The notes below the pieces were generated by a model. That model saw only the letters and a list, made by a program, of their open reading frames with translations. It searched no databases and had not been told where the DNA came from. The position numbers were made by a program, and so were the translations under genes. Shown here one piece after another: positions 16,950-25,771 of a DNA stretch of 64,000 bases. The stretch's first letter is position 1, and the number at the start of each line of letters is the position of its first letter. The DNA is from Indiicoccus explosivorum (lineage in GTDB: Bacteria > Bacillota > Bacilli > Bacillales_A > Planococcaceae), in assembly GCF_002167005.1 (NCBI RefSeq), contig NZ_NHTN01000023.1:88046-152045 (forward strand), read 5' to 3'.

Positions 16950-17720
16950 TTGGCCAGTTTGTCAGGCAAGAGTGCGGTTGTAACAGGCGGGGCATCGGGA
17001 ATCGGATATGCGATTGTTCAGAAGCTGCTGGAGCAGGGCGTCAGCGTAGCGATCGGGGATTTGAATGAGGAAAAAATGAAAGAGCTGGAGAAGGGGCATG
17101 GAGGAAAAGTGATCGGTGTCGTCACCGATGTCACAAAAGAAGAGGATGCGGAAGAGTTGGTCCGCCAGGCTGTCGGCACGTTCGGCGGGCTCGATTATGC
17201 ATTCAATGTAGCGGGTGCATCGCGACCGGGTACGGTCACGGAACAAAGTGAGGAGGACTGGGATTTTACGGTGAACCTCTGCCTGAAAGGCGTTTTTTTG
17301 TCGCAAAAACATGAAGCGAAATACATGAAGGAGCATGGCGGGGGAGCGATTGTGAATATCGCTTCCTTGAACGCTCACGTGCCGATGTTTTATGGGGCCG
17401 CTTATTCATCAGCGAAGGCGGGAGTCGAAATGCTGACGAAAAACGCCGCGCTGGAACTGGCCCAGTACGGCATACGGGTGAACGCCATACTGCCGGAGCT
17501 CGTTTCGACGCCACTGACGAAAGAGCTGACGGATGTTGAAGCGATCAATGCCGCTTATATGGATCGCATTCCGATGCGGCGGCCGGCGGAGCCTGCTGAA
17601 ATCGCGGGGCCTTCCGTGTTCTTGGTGAGTGAAGAAGCTTCGTATGTGAATGGGGCGAGTCTGCTGGTGGATGGCGCCTGGGCGGTGAGCGGGTACCCGG
17701 ATTTGAGCCGGTTTATGTGA
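16950..17720 (+). CDS. short-chain dehydrogenase/reductase
   Basis: TTG 16950, MASLSGKSAVVTGG, with GGGGGAG upstream; ATG or GTG starts further up lack a ribosome site. 256 residues. TGGASGIG cofactor motif, D34-type acidic residue, NVAG in place of NNAG, catalytic S in NIASLNAH, YSSAK. C-terminal LLVDGAWAVSGYPD. Divergent from the SDR at 15910-16671, only moderately similar to it. Substrate unknown. Confidence 0.88.
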   Translation: MASLSGKSAVVTGGASGIGYAIVQKLLEQGVSVAIGDLNEEKMKELEKGHGGKVIGVVTDVTKEEDAEELVRQAVGTFGGLDYAFNVAGASRPGTVTEQSEEDWDFTVNLCLKGVFLSQKHEAKYMKEHGGGAIVNIASLNAHVPMFYGAAYSSAKAGVEMLTKNAALELAQYGIRVNAILPELVSTPLTKELTDVEAINAAYMDRIPMRRPAEPAEIAGPSVFLVSEEASYVNGASLLVDGAWAVSGYPDLSRFM

Positions 17721-17823
17721 GTGACGGCGGGGTTGGTGGTTGGGGGAGTTGTGTTTGTGTCGTCGATTATTGTGTTCTTATGTTAGGGATACTCTGTCCC
17801 GCCAAGAGAATGATATGGAGATG

Positions 17824-17868
17824 GCAAGCAGCCGTCCGCGAAACTCGCGGACGGCTGCTTGCTTTTTG
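17824..17868 (+). terminator. strong terminator after the SDR gene
   Basis: 18-base perfect arms: GCAAGCAGCCGTCCGCGA and its complement around AAC, then TTTTT. Confidence 0.95.
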
Positions 17869-17895
17869 AGCGTGGTTTGGTTTTTCTGAAAAGCC

Positions 17896-17962
17896 AGGAA
17901 TTGTATCAATTGCACGCACAATGAGAATTTTGGTGCCAGGCACCGTAAATTGGCACCGCAGG
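17896..17962. repeat. degenerate long-form family A repeat
   Basis: GAATTGTATC...CACAATGAGAATTTTGGTGCC, then AGGCACC and a second GGCACC. The interior matches the long copies at 30599 and 43187; the left arm is lost. The rest of 17869-18116 shows no gene. Confidence 0.6.
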
Positions 17963-18116
17963 ATATCATCATACCTCTCCAATTAGTCTTAATAGCCCAA
18001 TTTATTTTCAAAAATTGAATTAGATATTTTTTCTCATTTTGCTGTTATTTCCAGTATTGCGAGGGTAAATAATAATCAATTAGCGCAATCGGAGAAGTGG
18101 GAAAGGAGCGAGGGCG

Positions 18117-18209
18117 ATGGACAGGAAGAGAGGAGTTCCGGCCGGTGCGGGCAGTATGCGGCCGTTTATGGTGAGCGGAGAAAAGGCGAAATGCGGGATG
18201 TGCCTATGA
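18117..18209 (+). CDS. 30-residue leader ORF translationally coupled to the LuxR-type regulator
   Basis: ATG 18117 has AAAGGAG eight bases upstream, the best ribosome site in the area. It encodes MDRKRGVPAGAGSMRPF... and ends KCGMCL. Its TGA overlaps the next ATG as ATGA (18206-18209), the usual coupling arrangement. A CxxC motif at its end is notable. It could be a regulatory leader peptide, a small redox/metal protein, or the original N-terminus of the regulator separated by a frameshift. No homolog recognised. Confidence 0.45.
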   Translation: MDRKRGVPAGAGSMRPFMVSGEKAKCGMCL

Positions 18210-20352
18210 CTTCTACGGCGGAGCTTTTGGAGGATGTGCAGAAAACGTATGCATCGCAGTACGGGCTGACGCTGATTTTTACGGATGAACAGGGGAATGT
18301 CTTGTGGTCGGTCGAAGGAGACAATGAACTTTGCAACCGGCTGCTCCAGCAGGATGAAGGGACACTTCTGACGGAGATCAGGAAAAGCCTGAACCGGGAG
18401 TGGCGGCTGTCGAGGGCTGTCATTTACGACATGCTCCCGGGAATTTGTCTGGCGGTGACGCCTGTGCCGGCAAAAACGGGACCGACTTATTTTTTATGGG
18501 CTGGTGTGCTGATCGAAGAGGAGTCGCAGGAAATGGCACGGGAACAACTGGGCATGCTGGGACATTCTGCAGCGAACTGGGAAAGCGTTCTGCAGAATAC
18601 GCCTGTGGTCACGGAACGGAATAAGCAGCAATGGCTGGACCGGGTGAACCGGCTGGCGGAACTGTCGGCGCTTTCGCTGCAGCAGGAACGGACGGCACCG
18701 CCTCCGGATGCGGCTTCAGCCCTGTTCCGGGAAGCGATCCATAGTGAGTCGTTCAGTTTTCCCGAGTTCACGGCCCGGTTTTTGGATTACAGCCCGGAAA
18801 TCGATTTTATCGGACTGGCGGAACCACAGGGGCCGGATGCGTACGAAATAACGGAAATAACAGGTCCCGGCACAGAAGCGCTGCGCGGCATCACGTTTAC
18901 GCCGGGGGAAGGGTTCCTCGGCCGCTCCCTTTTGACCGGTGACCGGACACTGTGGGAGAACACGGAACGGGACCGGCGTTCCGGCATGTTCCGGGCAGCC
19001 AAGTCGAGGCCGAAGTCGCTGTTTTGTGAGCCGATCCGGCGGCAGGATGGTTCGCTGTCGCTCGTATTCGGCGGCAGTTTTTCAAACCGTCACATCTCTG
19101 CGGGGATGGACGCGGAAAGCCGGATGCTCACAATTTTGCTGGAAGTCGGCATGTCGGTCCATTCCCTCCGGCAGGAAAACTCCCAGCAGCTGACCCGCCT
19201 GACGTCGCTTGTCGATATCTGCAAGCTGATGGCGTCCGCGCCGGACTTGCGCCGGATTTTATTCATGCTCGTGGATATCAGCATCAACTTGGTCGAAGGG
19301 CCGTTTTCGTGCGTCGTCCTGAAAGACCGGGAAAACCAAAAATCCAGCTGGTGTCCCGGGGAGAGTTCAACGGACGGCTGGAGGAATACGCGAAAGACGT
19401 GACGAGGCGGTCGAATCATTTGACGACGCACACTCGGCCGGGCTCCCAGGAACCGCATCTCTCCACGGCGGCTTCGGGCAGCCGGGTGATCGAATGCCCG
19501 CTCCTGCAGGGCGATGAATTGTTCGGTATCCTATGTGTCGGCGTCGACGACCTTTCGGAATCGCAGCTGCAGGAACATCTCGCGTTTTTACAGACGCTGT
19601 CCATCATCGGCGGCGTATCGCTCCAGCTGGCCGGCCGGAAAGAGGGCAAACGGGCGGATGAGAAAGTGGAAGCCTTGCACCGGGCGTCTGGTGAATTCGA
19701 TCCGGACGCTTTCCGGCAGTCCGAAGAGATGGCGCTGCTTGCTGCTGAATTTGCGGTGAAGATCGGAATGGCTCAGGAAACGGCGAAAAGCGTGCTCCAA
19801 GCCTGTCAGCTCGTCTGTTATTCGCCGGAATTCATCCGCGGGACGTTCCCGGACAGCCGGATTTCCGACATTTTAGAGGAAGGGAATGCGTTGGCTGGTG
19901 GAGAGCCGTCTGGAAATGAACAAGGAACGGAACCGGAGGCCGTGATATTTGCGCTTGTGCAGGGCTACATCCGAAATGATTACCGGCTCGAAGCGGTCGC
20001 TCACTTGGAAAGGGTGGATGAATCCATTTATCAGCAGTTTCTTTCATTTATTCGCAGCAGCCATGTCACCGAAACGGAGCTCGATCTGACCGATATGGAA
20101 GCGGCGGATGAGGAAAGCGCGACGGTCACTGAGGCCATCCGGAATTTGAGTGCCCTGTCGCCGCGGGAGCGGGAAGTGCTGTCTTTGATTACGGAAGGCA
20201 TGAACAACCGGGAAATCGCCGAAGAACTATTCATCAGTGACCATACGGTGAAAAATCATGTGACGAAAATCTTTCAGAAACTGGAAGTTTCCGACCGCGC
20301 GCATGCCATTTCGAAAGTTTACCGCAGCATGTATGCGAAAAAGAACGGCTGA
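18206..20352 (+). pseudogene. LuxR-family regulator with PocR/GAF-like sensor, frameshifted in the middle
   Basis: First part, ATG 18206 (or 18191): a PocR-like ligand domain (STAELLEDVQKTYASQYGL...FTDEQGNVLW), then a GAF-like region with PGEGFLGRSLLTG, up to LKDRE near 19335. Second part continues in another frame as KPKIQLVSRGEFNGRLEEYA through a second GAF-like region to a C-terminal LuxR HTH (LSPREREVLSLITEGMNNRE...HTVKNHVTKIFQKL). One A missing in GGGAAAACCAAAAATCC (about 19330-19346) restores a single frame of about 715 residues. It lies directly upstream of the Tad locus and is the likely regulator of it (inference). The DNA-binding half lacks its own ribosome site. Confidence 0.85.
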
Positions 20353-20580
20353 CGGCCGGCGATACAGGAGGGCGGCGGTCCGCAAATGAGAAGAGAAGGG
20401 GATACCCGATTGCCGCTCCCCCCATTAAGATAGAGCTATACCCGGTCGGATAGCACGACGCGGCCGGTGGAACAAAATCCGTACAATGAACCATTGAAAC
20501 CGAATCGGAAAACGCCAGGTGATTTCATCCAGTCCGGTGAAGTGCTACCGCCGGATAACACAGTTAAAAGGAGGAAAGTG

Positions 20581-20850
20581 ATGACCGCGAAAAAAATGCT
20601 TCCGCTTCAAATGGAATGCATGATGCTGTTTCAGTCGGACCCGCTGCTGGCCCTGTCTATTGACGAGCTGGCCGGCAAGCTGGGAATAAAACAAGAAGAG
20701 ATCCAGCTCGTGCTGGATCTGCTGGTGAAACAGGGGATCATCCGTCAGTCTGCTGATGCACCGGCCCAGCTGTTCACCTATCAGGAGCCGGTAACCGTCG
20801 CCGAGTTTGATGTCAATCGAACAAAACAGCAGACAATCGGAGATCTTTAA
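20581..20850 (+). CDS. small winged-helix protein at the head of the Tad locus, 89 aa
   Basis: ATG 20581 follows AAAAGGAGGAAAG. The sequence LSIDELAGKLGIKQEEIQLVLDLLVKQGII is a compact helix-turn-helix with a short wing (LFTYQEP). No membrane segment. A terminator follows at 20865, so it is transcribed apart from the pilin genes. Probably a DNA-binding protein for this locus, but that is inferred from position only. Confidence 0.6.
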   Translation: MTAKKMLPLQMECMMLFQSDPLLALSIDELAGKLGIKQEEIQLVLDLLVKQGIIRQSADAPAQLFTYQEPVTVAEFDVNRTKQQTIGDL

Positions 20851-20864
20851 ACACAAAGTGCGTT

Positions 20865-20904
20865 AGCGGGAGGCAGCCTGTCAGGCGGCATACCCGCTTT
20901 TTTT
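20865..20904 (+). terminator. terminator after the small winged-helix gene
   Basis: AGCGGG (20865-20870) / CCCGCT (20893-20898) with an inner GGC/GCC pairing, then TTTTTTT. The region 20905-21130 carries several AATAGGA repeats but no gene. Confidence 0.8.
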
Positions 20905-21130
20905 ATTGCCCATTTCCATACAGGGGAATGGAAGGGGGGCAATAGGAACGGGAGTAGGACAATAGGAGTGAATCCGGCTTTTTTTGTTCCGAATAGGAGC
21001 TGGTTCTTATTGCATAGGATAAGCGAATAACAGGAACGGCAGGGGATATTTTTTTATTCGCTGACGGTGCATACTATGACTTGTAAGTTGATCAGCAAAA
21101 CTGCAAACGACCCCGAGGAGGTGCAGATGG

Positions 21131-21523
21131 ATGGAATTGATCAACTTCTCCAACGGCCGGACGATCGCGGCGGATTTAAAAGAAGCGTACCGCTTCTGGC
21201 CGAGATTCAAAGGTCTGATGATGACGGAACAATTTCCGGAAGGCGGGGCGCTCCACTTGGCTCCATGCCCATCGGTCCACACGTTCTTCATGAAGTACGC
21301 GATTGATGTCTTATACCTTAATGAGGAGAACGGGATTGTCGGACTCGAGGAAAACCTGGAGCCGGGGAAACTGGGCAGACGGTTCCCGGGCGCACGCTCG
21401 GTGATCGAACTCCCTGCCGGAACCATCCGTCGCACCTCCGCCGCTGTCGGTCACACTGTAGCATTCGCTGAAGGCAACAAGACGCAAGCCGGCCAGCCAC
21501 TGACAAAACAAAATACGAAGTAA
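21131..21523 (+). CDS. DUF192 family protein
   Basis: ATG 21131 follows GAGGAGGTG. 130 residues. The DUF192 pattern is clear: FWPRFKGLMMTEQFPEGGALHL, PCPSVHTFFMKYAIDVLYLN, and a late SVIELPAGTI. No signal peptide or CxxC. DUF192 genes often sit beside Tad/type II secretion loci in Bacilli and actinobacteria, as here, 15 bases before the Flp pilin gene. Function of the family is not established; a pilus-linked role is inferred from context. Confidence 0.82.
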   Translation: MELINFSNGRTIAADLKEAYRFWPRFKGLMMTEQFPEGGALHLAPCPSVHTFFMKYAIDVLYLNEENGIVGLEENLEPGKLGRRFPGARSVIELPAGTIRRTSAAVGHTVAFAEGNKTQAGQPLTKQNTK

Positions 21524-21538
21524 TGGGAGAGATTTCAC

Positions 21539-21736
21539 ATGATGGAATTGTTCAAAGCGCTTTTCACTGAAGAAGACGGACAGGGTATGACTGAGTACGG
21601 GTTGATCCTTGGGTTGATCGCGGTTGGCGTAATCGCAGCAATCGCATTATTGGGAGACCAGCTGAAAGTATTCTTTGATAACATTACTGGAAATATCACA
21701 ACTGAAACAGGAAATACAGGTACACCGACACCGTAA
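21539..21736 (+). CDS. flp: Flp-type pilin
   Basis: 65 residues, normal for Flp/Fap pilins. Short leader, then Glu at the expected +5 position in GQGMTEYGLILGLIAVGVIAAIALLG, the hydrophobic pilin helix, followed by a small polar tail rich in Thr. Processing is expected after the Gly in EDGQG or nearby by the A24 peptidase encoded next. Major shaft subunit of a Tad pilus. A terminator after it allows higher pilin expression than the machinery. Confidence 0.93.
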   Translation: MMELFKALFTEEDGQGMTEYGLILGLIAVGVIAAIALLGDQLKVFFDNITGNITTETGNTGTPTP

Positions 21737-21758
21737 CCTGAACTTAGTTTCTGAAGAA

Positions 21759-21790
21759 GGACCCGGGAAACACAACGGGTCCTTTTCTTT
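21759..21790 (+). terminator. attenuating terminator between flp and tadV
   Basis: GGACCCG (21759-21765) / CGGGTCC (21776-21782), then TTTTCTTT. Confidence 0.85.
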
Positions 21791-21835
21791 CAATAATAGG
21801 AACTGAATCAAAAAACGACTGAAAGGATGGCTGGC

Positions 21836-22342
21836 ATGCTCGATATTTTCCTTCTATTAATACTAGCCGTTTGCGTCATCACCGATGTGAAGAGCCGAAA
21901 AATCTACAATAAAGTGATATATCCAGCGCTGCTTGTGACGTTCGCTTACCACTTATTCACGGGCGGCGTCGATGCATTGGGCCAGTCTTTCATTGGCTTT
22001 TTGATCGGGTTCGGCCTGCTGCTCATCCCGTACATGATGGGCGGCATGGGGGCGGGCGATGTGAAACTGCTCGCGCTCGTCGGGGCATTGAAAGGCGGGG
22101 CGTTCGTGTTCGAGTCGTTCTTTTACATCGCCATCATCGGCGCGGCGATCGCGCTCGGCATCATCGTATTCCGGAGCGGTGTGCTGAAGCAGCTGATGTT
22201 TGCGCTGCTCAGCTTCAGAACGAAAGGCGCGACCCGTGCTTTATTGCCGAAAGGGTCACTGACGGCGACGTACCCGTACGGCGTCGCGATCGCGGGCGGT
22301 GCGGTGCTGTGCCTCGTGTTTCAGGGAGGCTGGATGGCGTGA
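21836..22342 (+). CDS. tadV: prepilin peptidase, A24 family (TadV/CpaA)
   Basis: ATG 21836 is chosen because AAAGG at 21822-21826 is nine bases away; ATG 21827 abuts it. 168 residues, several membrane helices. The two catalytic aspartates are in VITDVKSRKIYN and GMGAGDVKLLA. It lacks the N-methylation domain, typical of TadV. It cleaves Flp and the TadE/TadG pseudopilins. It overlaps tadE by four bases (GTGA). Confidence 0.92.
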   Translation: MLDIFLLLILAVCVITDVKSRKIYNKVIYPALLVTFAYHLFTGGVDALGQSFIGFLIGFGLLLIPYMMGGMGAGDVKLLALVGALKGGAFVFESFFYIAIIGAAIALGIIVFRSGVLKQLMFALLSFRTKGATRALLPKGSLTATYPYGVAIAGGAVLCLVFQGGWMA

Positions 22343-22713
22343 GGAAAAAGGAGGATGGCCAGTCCCTTGTCGAGTTCGCCCTCGTGCTGCCGCTGATATT
22401 GCTGCTGCTTGTCGGTGTGATCGATTTCGGACGGATCCTCCAGACACATCTTCAGATGGAGCTGGTCACTCAGGAAGCGGTCCGGCTCGGAGGACTGGGG
22501 CAGACGGATGAAGCGATCCGGGCGTTCGCAAAACAAGAGTTCGAGGCGAAAGATCCGGCGCTGCTGACGGTATCGGTCACGCCTTCGGGCATCCGGCCTT
22601 CCGGCACTTACGTCACGGTGGAGATGAGTTATCCGGAGGATCTGTTCACGCCGCTGGGGGATTTCGCGCTGCCTTACACAGTGACAGCAAGTTCGACGAT
22701 ACGAGTGGAATGA
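22339..22713 (+). CDS. tadE: TadE-like pseudopilin
   Basis: GTG 22339 overlaps the tadV stop. 124 residues: KKEDGQSLVEFALVLPLILLLLVGVIDFGRIL is the TadE signature, with the prepilin Glu six residues after the Gly. The rest is a short extracellular domain with PSGTYVTVEMSYP. Minor pilin-like component. Its TGA overlaps the next ATG. Confidence 0.92.
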   Translation: MRKKEDGQSLVEFALVLPLILLLLVGVIDFGRILQTHLQMELVTQEAVRLGGLGQTDEAIRAFAKQEFEAKDPALLTVSVTPSGIRPSGTYVTVEMSYPEDLFTPLGDFALPYTVTASSTIRVE

Positions 22714-23627
22714 GGGACGGCATGATGAGAGAAATATTCCATAGAGAAGACGGCAACGCGCTCGTCCTGATCACGTTATGTTTTTCGGTCATGATGATGG
22801 CGTTCGGCCTTGTCATCGATGGCGGCCATCTTTATATGCAGAAAAGCCATCTGGAAAAAACGGTGAACGCGGCGGCACTGTCGGGCGCGCAGGAAATCCC
22901 GAACAGCCAGGCGAAAGTCGACCAGGTCGTCAGTGAAGTGCTGAGCGCGCATGGCGAGAGCGCGAGTTTGCTGTCTTCTGCAGTTGAAAATGGCCGCCAG
23001 CTGCGAGTCGGCTTGGAAAAGGACGTGCCGCTGTTCTTCGCTTCCCTGTTCGGAATCGATACGGTGACGATCCAGGCGGATGCCAAGGCGGGACTTAATC
23101 CGGTGAGCGCTGCAACAGGGGTCGTTCCACTCGGGATGGACGAATCGGTGGAGCTGGTCTACGGACAGACATATACATTGAAAGTGGATGCCGGGGATTC
23201 GGCGAGCGGCAATTTCGGCGTACTGGCGCTCGACGGCCCGGGTGCGAAGACCTACGGCGAAACATTGACGCATGGATTCGATGAAGAAATCCGGGTGGGT
23301 GACATCATCAACACACAGACCGGGAACATCGCCGGTGCGACCCGGACCGGAATCAATTCCAGGATCGACAGCTGCCCGTCGGTCGATTACGAGGCGCGGA
23401 ATTGTCCGCGGGTCATGATGGTCCTCGTCTATAAGCCGTACACACAGACGACGAATCAGCTGACGAGCGTCCAGATCACCGGATTCGCCTACTTTTATGT
23501 AACGGACCGGATGAGCAGCACGGACGATTCGATTAAAGGAATATTCATTAAACGGGCTGGTGCCGGTTCATCCGGCACTGCCGCAACGCCTGACCGCGGC
23601 GCGTATGCAATCAAACTGACACAATAG
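22710..23627 (+). CDS. TadG-like protein
   Basis: 305 residues, ATG 22710 overlapping tadE (ATG 22722 is possible and has a better GAGGGACGG site). N-terminus HREDGNALVLITLCFSVMMMAFGLVIDGGHLYMQKSHLEKTVNAAALSGAQ is the TadG/Flp-assembly signature: a transmembrane helix, then the amphipathic segment. The external part is beta-rich with a pair of cysteines (SRIDSCPSVDYEARNC) that may form a disulfide. It lacks an obvious vWA domain, so it is a short Gram-positive form. Confidence 0.87.
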   Translation: MRDGMMREIFHREDGNALVLITLCFSVMMMAFGLVIDGGHLYMQKSHLEKTVNAAALSGAQEIPNSQAKVDQVVSEVLSAHGESASLLSSAVENGRQLRVGLEKDVPLFFASLFGIDTVTIQADAKAGLNPVSAATGVVPLGMDESVELVYGQTYTLKVDAGDSASGNFGVLALDGPGAKTYGETLTHGFDEEIRVGDIINTQTGNIAGATRTGINSRIDSCPSVDYEARNCPRVMMVLVYKPYTQTTNQLTSVQITGFAYFYVTDRMSSTDDSIKGIFIKRAGAGSSGTAATPDRGAYAIKLTQ

Positions 23628-23638
23628 GTGGGAAGCGG

Positions 23639-24622
23639 ATGAAACCGAAAAAGATATTGCTGCTTGCAATTGTTTCAGGACTGGTCACGACGTTCGTGTT
23701 TTATTTGTTCATCGGCCAGCAGCAACCGGCAGCGGTCGCCGAACAGCCGGCGATGGTGAGTGTGGTGACGGCCGCGGCCGATCTTCAGGAGAGCGAGGAA
23801 ATCACCGCGGAAAGCCTGACAATAAAAGAAGTGCCGGAAGGCCAGGTCCATGCGGATGCGATCCGCGATGAGGCGGAGATCGTCGGCAAATACACAGCGG
23901 CGCCGATCAAAGCGGGTGAAGTCATCCTGCTGCACCGGATCCAGCAGGAAGGGGAAGTGAAAGTCGCTTCCAAGAAAATTGCAGAAGGCTACCGGGCGGT
24001 ATCGATCAACGTCGATTTCGTGAAGTCGGTCTCGAATCTGATCGAACCGGAGGATATGGTGGATGTGGTGCTCACGAAGACCGTTGAATTGCCGGAAGGT
24101 CCGGAAATTCTCACTGAACTGATGCTGGAAAACGTAAAGGTGCTGGCGGTCGGCAAACGGTTCACCGAAGCGAAAGAAGGGGAGCCACCTGCCGAATACA
24201 TGGCGGTCACGCTGGAACTGACGCCGGAAGATGCGGTGGAATTGGTCGATGCGAGCAGCAGAGGCAGTCTGCAATTGCTGCTCCGCAGCCAGCTAATCTC
24301 AGAAGGAACGCCGGAAGAACCGGCTGAAGAAGTTCTTTCGGAATCAACGGACAAGGAACTGACGGAAGCAGTGGAGACAGCATCAGATGAGGAGCGGAAT
24401 GTACCGGCTCCGGCTGTCATCTCCATTCCGGAACGGTCGCTGATCCGGAACGGTCCGTCGCTCGAAGCGGACGTCCTTGGCGTCGTGGAAGCGGGGGCAT
24501 TGCTGACCGACTTGCATGAAGAAGAAATGGATGAAGACGGCCGGCTTTGGTTCCGGGTGGAAACGAAGGATCAGCTCCAGGGCTGGATCAGCAGCCGTAT
24601 CGTCAAATACGAGAACGAGTGA
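23639..24622 (+). CDS. cpaB: CpaB/RcpC-like pilus assembly protein with C-terminal SH3 domain
   Basis: 327 residues. One N-terminal membrane helix, an SAF domain (TAAADLQESEEITAESLTIKEVP, then GKYTAAPIKAGEVILLHRI), and the RcpC-like domain (GYRAVSINVDFVKSVSNLIEPEDMVDVVLT). From about 265 on, after an acidic linker, there is an SH3b-like domain (SLIRNGPSLEADVLGVVEAGALL... LQGWISSRIVKYE). CpaB normally works with an outer-membrane secretin, absent in Gram-positives. A wall-binding SH3 here may anchor the protein in peptidoglycan (inference). Confidence 0.87.
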   Translation: MKPKKILLLAIVSGLVTTFVFYLFIGQQQPAAVAEQPAMVSVVTAAADLQESEEITAESLTIKEVPEGQVHADAIRDEAEIVGKYTAAPIKAGEVILLHRIQQEGEVKVASKKIAEGYRAVSINVDFVKSVSNLIEPEDMVDVVLTKTVELPEGPEILTELMLENVKVLAVGKRFTEAKEGEPPAEYMAVTLELTPEDAVELVDASSRGSLQLLLRSQLISEGTPEEPAEEVLSESTDKELTEAVETASDEERNVPAPAVISIPERSLIRNGPSLEADVLGVVEAGALLTDLHEEEMDEDGRLWFRVETKDQLQGWISSRIVKYENE

Positions 24623-24727
24623 GGAACTTTGCTGTGTGTTCTTCTTGAAGAGCTGGACTTAACAGTATGGAAAGGGCGTTCCATGAGTGCTCACTCCGTT
24701 ATTTTTAGAAGAGAAAATAGAAGGAAA

Positions 24728-24822
24728 GCCGGTCCGACTCCTGCGGAAGAACGGATGATCAAGACCCCTGAAGCGAGGAACGAGCGAAGTGGCTTGGTCA
24801 TTCGTCCGCGGAAAGCGGACCG
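24728..24822. repeat. 95-nt structured intergenic repeat inside the tad operon
   Basis: Outer stem CCGGTCCG (24728-24735) / CGGACCGG (24815-24822). Inner stem CGGATGATCAAG / CTTGGTCATTCG with two G-U pairs, and a small CCGC..GCGG hairpin. It has the look of the GACTCCTGCGG...CCGCGGAAAGCG repeat that recurs in intergenic regions of many Bacillaceae (recognised from memory). It lies in the 261-bp gap between cpaB and tadZ, where I see no gene. Confidence 0.75.
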
Positions 24823-24883
24823 GTGGTTCCGTTTGATTCCCGACATTGAAAATGACTGACACTAAAAAAGGAGTGCGAATCCC

Positions 24884-25771
24884 ATGGACAGCGCAGCAGT
24901 GAACAGCGGTACCGAAAACAGCAAAAAGGCAAGCCGGATGATCGTCGTCTGCAGCGCTGTCGGCGGAGCGGGGAAGACGGCTGTGGCTGTCAACCTCGCG
25001 GCACTCCTGTCTGAACGCGGCACTCGGACGACCATTGCCGACGCCGATCTGCAATTCGGGGATGTGGCGCTCGCCTTGGACCTCGTTCCATACATCACGA
25101 TCAAGGAAGCGGCAGAACAGCGCCGGATTGGTGCAATCCGCGATTTCTGCATCGATCATAAATCGGGCATCCGGGTTCTGGCAGCGCCGGTGAGACCGGA
25201 ATTCGCGGAACTTGTCACTGCTGCTGATCTGCAGCAGGCGGTGGCCGGGCTCCGGGAAGAGACGGAAGCGCTGATCGTCGACACGGCGCCGGGATTAGCG
25301 GAGCACAACCTGCTCCTCCTGGAACAGGCGGACGACATTATCGTCGTCACCACCCCCGGGATGGCGGCGCTGAAAAACACCCGGCTGATGATCGAGACGC
25401 TGGCCGCGCTCGGGCTGCGGCAGAACGTACGGCTTATTGTGAATAAAACCGATGCGCCGACGTTGATGGACGTGAGCGATGTGCCGGAACTTCTGAATTT
25501 CCGTGCGAAGATTTTGCTGCCGGATGATCCGAAGCGGGTGAACTTCTCGATGGATACGGGCGTCCCGCTCGTCTTCAGCCATCCGCTTCACAGCTTTTCG
25601 CGGCAAATGCGAAAACTTGCGGACGCGTATTACCCGGCAGGAACGGCCGAAGACAAAGGCGTCTTTAACGGGCTGAAAGAAAAAATGACAGCGAAAAGGA
25701 TAAGGGGCGAAAAAGATGAGTCTTTTAGCGAGGCTGCAATCGAAAAGTACGGAAGTAGCCACCACAGCTGA
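24884..25771 (+). CDS. tadZ: TadZ/CpaE-type ParA/MinD ATPase
   Basis: 295 residues, start after AAAGGAG. Deviant Walker A: SAVGGAGKTAVAVNLAALL (about 26-44). Walker A' TTIADADLQFGDVALALDL, Walker B LIVDTAPGL. No N-terminal receiver domain, so it is a short form. TadZ localises the pilus machine in the cell. It overlaps tadA by 56 bases, so the two are tightly coupled. Confidence 0.9.
   Translation: MDSAAVNSGTENSKKASRMIVVCSAVGGAGKTAVAVNLAALLSERGTRTTIADADLQFGDVALALDLVPYITIKEAAEQRRIGAIRDFCIDHKSGIRVLAAPVRPEFAELVTAADLQQAVAGLREETEALIVDTAPGLAEHNLLLLEQADDIIVVTTPGMAALKNTRLMIETLAALGLRQNVRLIVNKTDAPTLMDVSDVPELLNFRAKILLPDDPKRVNFSMDTGVPLVFSHPLHSFSRQMRKLADAYYPAGTAEDKGVFNGLKEKMTAKRIRGEKDESFSEAAIEKYGSSHHS

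Noticed and set aside
24629..24859. 76-aa + strand ORF between cpaB and tadZ
   Set aside because: It lies over the structured repeat 24728-24822, lacks a ribosome site, and its reading is what this repeat gives in any frame.
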